Part shown: positions 1-5,024 of the stretch, piece after piece
How the letters are laid out: each line of letters begins with the position of its first letter
Position numbering within the stretch: position 1 is the first letter of the stretch
Assembly: GCA_937930605.1 (NCBI GenBank)
Contig: CALHBZ010000228.1
Coordinates: 1 to 8,294, forward strand
Direction of reading: 5' to 3'
Length of the DNA stretch: 8,294 nt
Source: Streptococcus oralis
GTDB taxonomy: Bacteria; Bacillota; Bacilli; Lactobacillales; Streptococcaceae
The notes under the pieces: generated by a model
What the model was told of the DNA's origin: nothing
Databases searched by the model: none
Seen by the model: only the letters and a program-made list of their open reading frames with translations
Translations under genes and position numbers: made by a program

Positions 1-691
1 CCGTATCAATGTTCTTGTGTGGCAATTCCTTGTATTCGCTACGAGGAACAGCAGGATCCGCGTTAAATTGTGATAAAACAATGTTCCAGATTTCGATATA
101 ACGGTCGTTTTCGATATCTTCAGCAAGGAGACGAAGACCGATATTTTCTGGGTCAAAGGCTTCCCCACGGTCAAAGAAGATTTCTGTATCTGGTCCAGAA
201 GGTCCCGCACCGATTTCCCAGAAGTTGTCCTCGATCGGAATCAAGTGACTTGGGTCCACTCCCACTTCAATCCAGCGGTTGTATGAATCTTTATCATCTG
301 GATAGTAGGTCATGTAGAGTTTTTCAGCTGGAAAATCAAACCATTCTGGGCTTGTCAAGAGTTCATAAGCCCAAGTGATAGCTTCATCACGGAAGTAATC
401 TCCGATAGAGAAGTTCCCCAACATTTCAAACATAGTGTGGTGACGCGCAGTCTTACCAACGTTTTCGATGTCATTGGTACGGATGGCTTTTTGCGCATTG
501 GTAATACGTGGATTTTCAGGAATGATGGTTCCGTCAAAGTATTTCTTAAGGGTTGCTACCCCAGAGTTGATCCACAAAAGTGTTGGGTCGTTTACAGGAA
601 CCAAGCTAACTGATGGTTCTACAGAGTGGCCTTTGCTTGCCCAGAAATCCAGCCACATTTGGCGTACTTGTGCACTAGATAGTTGTTTCAT
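1..691 (-). CDS. alaS: Alanyl-tRNA synthetase, N-terminal part (partial at left edge)
   Basis: This is the class II synthetase that charges tRNA-Ala with alanine in the cytoplasm. Only about the first 230 residues lie in the window; the gene continues past base 1. The protein starts [17 protein letters not shown] and carries the AlaRS class II catalytic signatures: the motif-2 region [20 protein letters not shown] at about residues 81-100, [14 protein letters not shown] near 160, and [11 protein letters not shown] near 205. The ATG at 689-691 is preceded by GGAGA at 696-700, which fixes the start. It lies 21 nt after the stop of the upstream LURP-one-like gene, with no terminator between, so both are probably transcribed from the T-box-controlled promoter near 1400. 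Confidence 0.97.
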   Translation of the reverse strand, partial: MKQLSSAQVRQMWLDFWASKGHSVEPSVSLVPVNDPTLLWINSGVATLKKYFDGTIIPENPRITNAQKAIRTNDIENVGKTARHHTMFEMLGNFSIGDYFRDEAITWAYELLTSPEWFDFPAEKLYMTYYPDDKDSYNRWIEVGVDPSHLIPIEDNFWEIGAGPSGPDTEIFFDRGEAFDPENIGLRLLAEDIENDRYIEIWNIVLSQFNADPAVPRSEYKELPHKNIDT

Positions 692-712
692 ATTGTCTCC
701 TTATTTACTTGT

Positions 713-1198
713 TTAATTTGATTGGCTTTCCAGCATCTCCACATAGTCAATCGCGACACAGAGGGAAATGACTAGGTCTGCATAAGAGTCTTCGAGAACA
801 GTTACGGTGTAAGTTGAGGTTAAATGGAAAATCTCTTTCCTAATCTCGGCTACAAGTTGATCTCGGTCATCCAGCAATTTGAAATTCAAATCCCAGATAT
901 TGCCCTCGATACGAAGGCCTAAATCATCAAATTCATACCTATCTCGCCAGAAGGTCAACTTCTTACGAATGACGAAATTTGAACCGTCCCGTAACTGAAT
1001 GTTAAAGCGAGGAAGCAAAGTGAAAAATTCTTTGCTGATTTCACTGACTTGCTCACCATAGGCGTCATAGATGGTAAAGGTCTTAGGAATTTGGAAGAAA
1101 GAGCCCTCCACCTGATAGTTCACTACTCCTCTGTCATCCTTGATATCAAAACGTTCGCCACCAAGACGAAACTTTTGTTTCACGAGAAATGTCTTCAT
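713..1198 (-). CDS. LURP-one-related (LOR / Tubby-like fold) family protein
   Basis: This is a 161-residue protein of the LURP-one-related (YxjI-like) family, a beta-rich Tubby-like fold without a settled bacterial function. It starts MKTFLVKQKF. Family-like traits are alternating beta strands, a repeat-like layout (GGERFDIKDDRG, later FVIRKKLTFWRDRYEF and LRIEGNIWDLNFKLLD) and a short hydrophobic C-terminal helix (ADLVISLCVAIDYVEML) characteristic of the fold. I chose the ATG at 1196-1198 because GGAGG (1204-1208) lies 5 nt upstream; an in-frame TTG at 1210 would overlap that ribosome binding site. It is the first gene of the alanine T-box operon and is followed after 21 nt by alaS. The context suggests co-expression with AlaRS but does not reveal its job. 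No signal peptide is visible. Confidence 0.85.
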   Translation of the reverse strand: MKTFLVKQKFRLGGERFDIKDDRGVVNYQVEGSFFQIPKTFTIYDAYGEQVSEISKEFFTLLPRFNIQLRDGSNFVIRKKLTFWRDRYEFDDLGLRIEGNIWDLNFKLLDDRDQLVAEIRKEIFHLTSTYTVTVLEDSYADLVISLCVAIDYVEMLESQSN

Positions 1199-1208
1199 AA
1201 ACACCTCC

Positions 1209-1280
1209 AAAAATCAAAAGACAAGTCCATATCACGAAGGGCGAAAAACCGCGGTACCACCTTCATTCAATGAACTTGTC
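1209..1280 (-). terminator. T-box-controlled intrinsic terminator
   Basis: On the minus strand GACAAGTTCA (1280-1271) pairs with TGGACTTGTC (1229-1220) through ten pairs including one G-U. Inner pairing of GAAGG with CCTTC is also possible, and the T-rich stretch TTTTGATTTTT follows at 1209-1219. The stem encloses the T-box sequence, so formation of the antiterminator excludes the terminator, as in other T-box leaders. Confidence 0.85.
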
Positions 1281-1391
1281 ATTCTCTTATTCTTATGCAA
1301 TTGTCTGATTGAGTAGCATGATTTCCTAGCTTAGATGGCTCGCAGCACCGCCATTTCTCTGGACTAAGGCAATTGAAAATCAATTCTCAAC
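1209..1391 (-). promoter_or_regulatory. T-box riboswitch (alanine-specific leader)
   Basis: The minus strand carries the conserved T-box sequence GGTGGTACCGCGG at about 1248-1262. Upstream is a Stem I with paired CAATTG arms at its base, CTTAG/CTAAG, an AGAGA bulge, and a distal hairpin (ATGGC...GCCAT enclosing GGTGCTGCGAGC). On the 3' side of Stem I, GCT at 1315-1317 followed by A sits where the specifier codon is expected. GCT is an alanine codon and so would read tRNA-Ala. Uncharged tRNA-Ala would stabilise the antiterminator and allow transcription into the LOR gene and alaS. The leader starts about 7 nt after a consensus -10 box and ends just before the LOR ribosome binding site. The T-box call is firm; the exact specifier is inferred from position. 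Confidence 0.93.
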
Positions 1392-1397
1392 TTTCTT

Positions 1398-1426
1398 ATT
1401 ATATCGTTTTTGGAAAGGTTCGTCAA
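1398..1426 (-). promoter_or_regulatory. Promoter of the T-box / LOR / alaS operon
   Basis: The minus strand has TTGACG at 1421-1426, a 17-nt spacer and TATAAT at 1398-1403. This near-consensus sigma-A type promoter places the transcript start near 1391, right at the 5' base of the T-box Stem I. Confidence 0.88.
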
Positions 1427-1470
1427 GGTTAATGGCAATGAATTATAAACTTCTGCATTAACCTCTCAAT

Positions 1471-1577
1471 TTATCTAGATCTACTTTGTGATGTTTGAGT
1501 ATTTTTGGGTTTATATATTGAAATTTTAATTCTTGATTTCATTCTGCCTCTCGAAGATTTCTTTCCCAATTATTCAA
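1471..1577 (-). other. Remnant of a gene downstream of the GIY-YIG nuclease (two tiny overlapping ORFs)
   Basis: AGGAGGAGG at 1588-1596 overlaps the TAG stop of the nuclease gene and sits 10 nt before a TTG (1575-1577). This TTG opens a 12-codon frame (LNNWERNLREAE) ending in TGA at 1539-1541. An ATG at 1540-1542 overlaps that stop and opens a 23-codon lysine/arginine-rich frame ending at 1471. The strong, well-placed ribosome binding site is hard to explain unless a translationally coupled gene once followed. The short frames suggest it is now truncated or frameshifted. I recognise no family. The rest of the stretch up to the T-box promoter shows nothing else. Confidence 0.3.
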
Positions 1578-1594
1578 ACTATTTATACCTCCTC

Positions 1595-2419
1595 CTAATT
1601 TGCATTATAACCATGTTCCTTAGATTTTAAAACTTCTTTCCACCATGCTTCACGCCTCAAAACAAAATTATCATCAATCTTACCATTGTAGTTTTCTAAT
1701 ACAGAATACTGGAAATTGTTTTTTACATAATCAAAACCTTGTTCTTCAACCAAAATCCTAAGCTCTTTGTTGCCTCCGTGACCATTTTCTACATATGATT
1801 GCCAGCGTTGTAAAAGCATACCATAGTTTGAAGTTGCAGAACCCACATATAATTTTCCCGTATGTTTATCTGTGATAAGATAAATAGCCTTTTGATTCTG
1901 TAAGGCAGTTATCCAATCTTTTTTTCTCAAACGCAAAATCAATTCTAACTCTTTGTAAGATAAAGAAATATTATCATATCCCGGAAATTCTTCTCCTCCA
2001 AATGAATCTGATAACAATTGCTCTATCACAAGTTTTTCCTTACAAGTTGTATACTTTAAAACTGAACCTCTAGATTCTTTTCTGTACCGAATAATTAGAC
2101 GACCAAAAAGGGATGAATATTCCTTTAGTTCAATTCCTTCATAATTTTGTCCTCCAGTGACAAAAAGTTCCTTACTCACTTCTTTTATAGTAGTTAATAA
2201 CCATTTGTTATTATCAATCTTAATGAAATTTATGACTATATCTCCAACATTGAAATATCGCTTATTTGTTCTCCAAAATAAGTTGTAGTTATTAATTATC
2301 TCCTCGTCTCTTAAATAGGTCTGAATTGGATTTTCTCCAGTCCAATTATTAAATTTTATCTTGAATTTCCATTGATTTTGTTCACTTATATTCAAAATAT
2401 CGTTTAATTTTAAATCCAT
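1595..2419 (-). CDS. GIY-YIG nuclease family protein
   Basis: This predicted 274-residue protein has a C-terminal GIY-YIG endonuclease domain. Numbered from the chosen Met, the first motif strand is KAIYLI (AIY at 178-180, the GIY position) and the second is KLYVG (YVG at 191-193, the YIG position). The catalytic-type Arg is in LLQRWQSY (R205), the metal-binding-type Glu is in LRREAWW (E257), and GYNAN closes the protein. The N-terminal half looks beta-rich (RYFNVGDIVINFIKI, then NKWLLTTIKEV and FGRLIIRY) and may be a separate recognition domain; its family is not identified. The promoter at 2473-2501 starts transcription near 2466, so the in-frame ATG at 2467 would be leaderless. I prefer the ATG at 2417-2419, with GAGG 14 nt upstream, but the spacing is long and the start is uncertain. 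AT-richer base use than the flanking genes and an isolated promoter suggest acquisition. A role in DNA defence or as a mobile-element nuclease is only inference. Confidence 0.85.
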   Translation of the reverse strand: MDLKLNDILNISEQNQWKFKIKFNNWTGENPIQTYLRDEEIINNYNLFWRTNKRYFNVGDIVINFIKIDNNKWLLTTIKEVSKELFVTGGQNYEGIELKEYSSLFGRLIIRYRKESRGSVLKYTTCKEKLVIEQLLSDSFGGEEFPGYDNISLSYKELELILRLRKKDWITALQNQKAIYLITDKHTGKLYVGSATSNYGMLLQRWQSYVENGHGGNKELRILVEEQGFDYVKNNFQYSVLENYNGKIDDNFVLRREAWWKEVLKSKEHGYNAN

Positions 2420-2472
2420 GGTAAAGTTTAACACCTCATTATATTTAAATAAATTCGTCATTCTCATATGTT

Positions 2473-2501
2473 ATTATACAAAAAAGCATAGTTATGGTCA
2501 A
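2473..2501 (-). promoter_or_regulatory. Promoter of the GIY-YIG nuclease gene
   Basis: The minus strand has TTGACC at 2496-2501, a 17-nt spacer and TATAAT at 2473-2478, an almost perfect sigma-A promoter. Transcription would begin near 2466, which overlaps the first in-frame ATG and argues for translation from the ATG at 2419 or for a leaderless message. Confidence 0.82.
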
Positions 2502-2534
2502 ACTTTTATAACTTGATTTTAATTATAGTTACCA

Positions 2535-2568
2535 ACACAAAAACGAACCAGCTTGACTGATTCGTTTT
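2535..2568 (-). terminator. Intrinsic terminator after the potD remnant
   Basis: Arms AAAACGAA (2540-2547) and TTCGTTTT (2561-2568) pair perfectly. They extend by CAG/CTG (2549-2551 with 2557-2559) around a 5-nt loop. Read on the minus strand the stem is followed by a run of Ts. It lies just after the potD stop codon and would insulate the nuclease promoter. The symmetric A/T flanks make weak bidirectional use possible. Confidence 0.85.
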
Positions 2569-2582
2569 CTTACGTTTATCTC

Positions 2583-3336
2583 CTACTTCCGGTACATTTT
2601 AAACTGTAGGAAGAGGTCACTATATTTTCCTGTCCATTTATGGTCAAATTTCTCATAAACTTCTAGGTGTTTCATGGTATCAGCGTCTGGATAGAAGGAC
2701 TTGTCTTCTTTGGTCTCCTCTGGGAGCAGTTCCTTGGCTGGTAGGTTTGGTGTTGAGTAGCCTACATACTCCGCATTTTTAAGAGCATTTTCGGGTTTCA
2801 ACATAAAGTTGATAAAGGCATAGGCTGCATCTTGGTTTTTTACGGTTTTTGGAATGACCATGTTATCAAACCAGAGATTGCTGGCCTCAGTCGGAACGAC
2901 ATACTTGAGATTAGGATTTTTCTCCAACATCTGGCTGGCTTCCCCAGAGAAGGTCACACCGATGGCCGCGTTGTTCTGAATCATGTAACCCTTCATCTCG
3001 TCCGCCACAATGGCCTTGATATTTGGGGTCAATTTGTAGAGCTTATCCACTGTCTCTTCCAACTGCTGAGGAACCTTTGAGTTGAGGCTGTAACCAAGTG
3101 AGTTAAGCCCGAGTCCCAGCACCTCACGCGCCCCATCAAAGAGCATGAAAGAGCATGATGGAATCCTTATACTCTGGTTCCCAGAGGTCATCCCAATGCT
3201 CAGGCGCCTCATCTACCATGGTTTCATTGTAGACAATTCCCAAGGTTCCCCAGAAATAAGGAATGGAGAATTTATTACCTGGGTCAAAAGACTGGTTGAG
3301 GAACTCAGGTCCTATATTTTCGATTCCTTTCTCGAT
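2583..3336 (-). pseudogene. potD: potD remnant: spermidine/putrescine ABC transporter substrate-binding protein, N-terminus lost and frameshifted
   Basis: PotD is the surface lipoprotein that captures polyamines for the PotABC importer. The remnant begins at IENIGPEFLNQSFDPGNKFS (about 3265-3330), continues through PYFWGTLGIVYNETMVDEAP and breaks after SIMLF. In the next frame it resumes at LFDGAREVLGLGLNSLGYSL and runs to the normal C-terminus FLQFKMYRK. The break is a 10-bp tandem duplication at 3138-3157, which puts HAL and a stop codon after IMLF; removing one copy restores IMLFDGAREV. The signal peptide, lipobox and roughly the first third of the protein are absent. The sequence switches to a hicB remnant at about 3331-3336. 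No potA, potB or potC is present upstream. The product cannot be exported or functional. Confidence 0.93.
3138..3157. repeat. 10-bp tandem duplication disrupting potD
   Basis: AAAGAGCATG occurs twice back to back on the plus strand (3138-3147 and 3148-3157). The copy number of two adds 10 bp to the PotD reading frame and creates an immediate stop. It looks like a slippage or short-duplication mutation. Confidence 0.92.
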
Positions 3337-3648
3337 CAGCAAGACGGACTAGCCATTCAGGAACAGTCACATTTTTCCTAATGCCTTGTTACTTCTCACA
3401 AAAGGCGCAGGATTGACTTGAATCATTGATACAAAACCATCTAAAATTTCAATCTTTAAAATATCACTTGGAGTAGGTAGCGCCATCCCTTCATCGATAT
3501 AAGAAGCTAAAACATTTTCAAGTATTTCACGAGCATTTTTCATCGCTTCATCGATATTTTTTCCTTCTGTACCACCGCCAAATTCTGGGAATTCTACCCA
3601 ATATCCTGTTCCTTCTTTATGAAAAATAGCTGGATACGTTTTTAATAT
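3331..3648 (-). pseudogene. hicB: hicB antitoxin remnant (start codon lost, frameshifted, C-terminus cut off)
   Basis: HicB is the antitoxin of type II HicAB modules; it has a partly degraded RNase-H-like N-terminal domain and a C-terminal DNA-binding domain. The frame from 3648 reads LKTYPAIFHKEGTGYWVEFP, then EFGGGTEGKNIDEAMKNARE and YIDEGMALPTPSDILKIEIL, ending after VRSNKALGKM in TGA. Adding one base in the poly-A run (plus-strand T run 3372-3376) continues the family sequence KNVTVPEWLVRLADRE, the start of the DNA-binding segment. That then fuses at about 3331-3336 to potD. The expected ATG start is ATA (3646-3648), after the Shine-Dalgarno-like AGAGG. Three independent lesions make this a pseudogene. 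It follows hicA by 40 nt in the usual hicA-hicB order. Confidence 0.88.
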
Positions 3649-3688
3649 TCTACTACCTCTGATGTAAAAAGACTTAGGAATGTAAGAC

Positions 3689-3871
3689 TTACAATACTAA
3701 ATCTTTGAGAATCTTTCTAATCCCTTCCCAAAATCTTCATTTCCATGAACTGAAATCGTGACAAGATAAAAAAACCTCTTTCTTAAAATGATGACGACTT
3801 CCCCATTGACGAATTTCAACCCATCCATTCTCAAGAGCTAGTTTCACCATTTCTTTATCTGTAAGTGGCAC
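3689..3871 (-). pseudogene. hicA: hicA toxin remnant (frameshifted, active-site His replaced)
   Basis: HicA is a small mRNA-interferase toxin with a dsRBD-like fold and a catalytic histidine in a GSH motif. From GTG at 3869-3871 the frame reads VPLTDKEMVKLALENGWVEI, then RQWGSRHHFKKE. It falls out of frame in the A run at 3768-3774 and continues in another frame as LVTISVHGNEDFGKGLER. A second one-base slip near 3714-3717 is needed to reach ILKDLVL and the TAA at 3689-3691. The reconstructed length, about 61 residues, fits HicA. The expected GSHHHF is GSRHHF here (Arg codon at 3794-3796), so the catalytic His appears lost too. An ATG at 3871-3873 is out of frame and stops quickly. AAGGAGG lies at 3884-3890. 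Confidence 0.87.
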
Positions 3872-3895
3872 ATATCGCTATTACCTCCTTATGCT

Positions 3896-3924
3896 ATTAT
3901 ACGCATTATGCGTATATTTGTCGA
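3896..3924 (-). promoter_or_regulatory. hicAB promoter with operator palindrome
   Basis: The minus strand has TCGACA at 3919-3924, a 17-nt spacer and TATAAT at 3896-3901. Between and overlapping them is a perfect inverted repeat at 3899-3915: ATACGCAT, one central base, ATGCGTAT. A palindrome covering the spacer and -10 fits autorepression by a HicB-type antitoxin, which is established for the family. The site remains perfect although both genes are broken. Confidence 0.8.
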
Positions 3925-3955
3925 ATTAAAACAAACCACTTTTCTCAATAAATAC

Positions 3956-3982
3956 AAAATAAAATAGACCAGTTTCCTGATC
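3956..3982 (-). terminator. Intrinsic terminator downstream of tRNA-Arg
   Basis: On the minus strand GATCAG (3977-3982) pairs with CTGGTC (3967-3972) around a GAAA tetraloop, and the T-rich TATTTTATTTTG follows. It probably ends the transcript that contains tRNA-Arg. The stretch between this hairpin and the tRNA holds no gene that I can support. It contains the sequence TGACCA twice, 5 nt apart (4003-4019 region), of unknown meaning. Confidence 0.65.
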
Positions 3983-4115
3983 CACTTTATTCTACATTGG
4001 TCACACTTTGGTCAAAGATTCCAAAAATACTATCCTATCTTAAAAACTAAATTGTGATGATTACCTTTAAACTAACACTTTAAATATTCTTTGTTTTTCT
4101 TTACACTTCCCAAAA

Positions 4116-4187
4116 TGCCCCCTGCAGGGATCGAACCTGCAACTACTCCTTAGGAGGGAGTTGTTATATCCATTGAACTAAGGGAGC
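4116..4187 (-). tRNA. tRNA-Arg (anticodon CCT)
   Basis: A complete 72-nt cloverleaf: acceptor GCTCCCT pairs with AGGGGGC with one G-U, and a three-pair D stem GTT/AAC follows. The anticodon stem is ACTCC/GGAGT with loop CTCCTAA, giving anticodon CCT at 4152-4154, which reads the rare AGG codon. The T arm is GCAGG-TTCGATC-CCTGC and the discriminator is A. CCA is not encoded (the genome continues TTT). The gene starts only 3 nt after the rplS hairpin, and its 3' end faces the accessory zone. Confidence 0.97.
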
Positions 4188-4190
4188 TAG

Positions 4191-4221
4191 AGAAAAACCC
4201 TGCTGGGTGAGCAGAGTTTTT
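4191..4221 (-). terminator. Hairpin between rplS and tRNA-Arg
   Basis: On the minus strand AAAAACTCTGC (4221-4211) pairs with GCAGGGTTTTT (4203-4193) around a 7-nt loop; the T run is part of the stem, then CTCT. It has the form of an intrinsic terminator for rplS. Because the tRNA begins at 4187, either some transcripts read through it or the hairpin serves as a processing boundary. Confidence 0.8.
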
Positions 4222-4228
4222 AGTCGAA

Positions 4229-4576
4229 TTAACGACGGATTTCTTTGATACGAGCTGCCTTACCTTGAAGTGCACGCAAGTAGTACAATTTCGCACGACG
4301 TACTTTACCGTAACGAACAACTTCGATCTTTTCAACACGTGGAGTGTGGATTGGGAAGATACGCTCAACACCTACACCGTTAGAGATTTTACGAACTGTA
4401 TAGTTTTCTGAGATACCAGCACCTTTACGTGCGATAACAACACCTTCAAAAATCTGGATACGTTCACGGTTACCTTCGACAACTTTCGCATGTACACGAA
4501 CAGTGTCACCAGGACGGAATGATGGGATATCTGTACGAAGTTGACCTTCAGTCAAGCTTTGGATTAATGGATTCAT
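4229..4576 (-). CDS. rplS: 50S ribosomal protein L19
   Basis: This 115-residue L19 sits at the 30S-50S interface of the ribosome. Diagnostic family stretches are [56 protein letters not shown] and the basic C-terminus [20 protein letters not shown]. The length is normal for the family. The ATG at 4574-4576 has GGAG at 4583-4586. The gene follows crcB after about 118 nt that contain an RNA leader, and precedes tRNA-Arg(CCT). Confidence 0.98.
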
Positions 4577-4586
4577 TTTATTCTCC

Positions 4587-4670
4587 TATCTTTGTCAATC
4601 TTGAGGAACCTTCCTCAGCGGATAAACTGTATTTTTGTGCGTCCATTACACACAAGATACAGTTTACCAA
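4587..4670 (-). promoter_or_regulatory. L19 ribosomal-protein leader structure (5' UTR of rplS)
   Basis: On the minus strand a perfect 10-bp stem, TAAACTGTAT (4666-4657) with ATACAGTTTA (4632-4623), is extended by TTGTGTG/CGCACAA around a 7-nt loop. It is followed by the hairpin GAGGAA-GG-TTCCTC (4603-4616) just upstream of the rplS ribosome binding site. Position and shape fit the L19 leader motif of Firmicutes, thought to mediate autoregulation by L19. The name rests on my recollection of that family; the stems are directly visible. An upstream TATAAAT (about 4693-4699) could be its -10 box but lacks a good -35. Confidence 0.7.
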
Positions 4671-4694
4671 ATTTCCACCTAAAAGTAAAGAAAT

Positions 4695-5024
4695 TTATAG
4701 CAGAATTCCTAAAAAAATCGCTAGAAAACCACCTATGTAGGTTAAGAGTAAATAGCTATAAAATACCTTCTTGTCACTAAGTAGTCTTTGCAGCTCATCA
4801 TTCAAGGTTGAAAAGGTCGTCAACCCACCACAGAAACCTGTCGCTAGGATAGCGTAGACTTCCTTGGACTCCACATGGTTGTAGAATAAGCCAACCAAAA
4901 AACAACCGAGAAGATTGGCTATGAGAGTTCCTAGGGGCAATTTCGAGGATTGATTGTATCGGGAAAAGAAATAGCGCACTAGGGCTCCAAAGCCACAGGC
5001 GATTGCAAGATAGATGATTACCAT
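4695..5024 (-). CDS. crcB: Fluoride ion channel Fluc/CrcB, second copy
   Basis: This 109-residue membrane protein has four predicted helices: about residues 2-20, 32-50, 56-75 and 85-109. The Fluc family exports fluoride through dual-topology dimers in the plasma membrane. Family marks are GALVRYF (Arg17), the pore-lining Asn in TLIANLLG (N37) and the TM3 break GFCGGLTTFST (63-73). Position 74, three residues after F71 and the usual place of the second Phe of the Phe box, is Leu. It overlaps the preceding crcB by 7 nt (5018-5024), so the two are translationally coupled. It is probably one half of a heteromeric channel with its neighbour. Confidence 0.93.
   Translation of the reverse strand: MVIIYLAIACGFGALVRYFFSRYNQSSKLPLGTLIANLLGCFLVGLFYNHVESKEVYAILATGFCGGLTTFSTLNDELQRLLSDKKVFYSYLLLTYIGGFLAIFLGILL

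Noticed and set aside
1535..1570. Possible BOX repeat (TCTCGAAGATTTCTTT resembles part of boxA)
   Set aside because: The match is short and broken, and no boxC partner hairpin is present.
3145..3381. Plus-strand open frame of 78 codons opposite potD/hicB
   Set aside because: It has no ribosome binding site and lies antisense to recognisable PotD and HicB sequence; it is a shadow frame.
3998..4043. A 15-codon minus-strand open stretch (DSIFGIFDQSVTNVE) before a stop near the tRNA, suggestive of an integrase tail
   Set aside because: A stop codon lies immediately upstream, no integrase catalytic motif is present, and the resemblance is only an impression. It is not enough to call a remnant.
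4116..4140. Attachment-site duplicate of the tRNA-Arg 3' end elsewhere in the window
   Set aside because: I looked for repeats of the CCCTGCAGGGGGC end by eye and found none in the accessory zone.
4650..4690. TTTACT-17-TAAACT as the rplS promoter
   Set aside because: The -10 would lie within the left arm of the L19 leader stem, so the transcript would lack the leader. The boxes are also weak.
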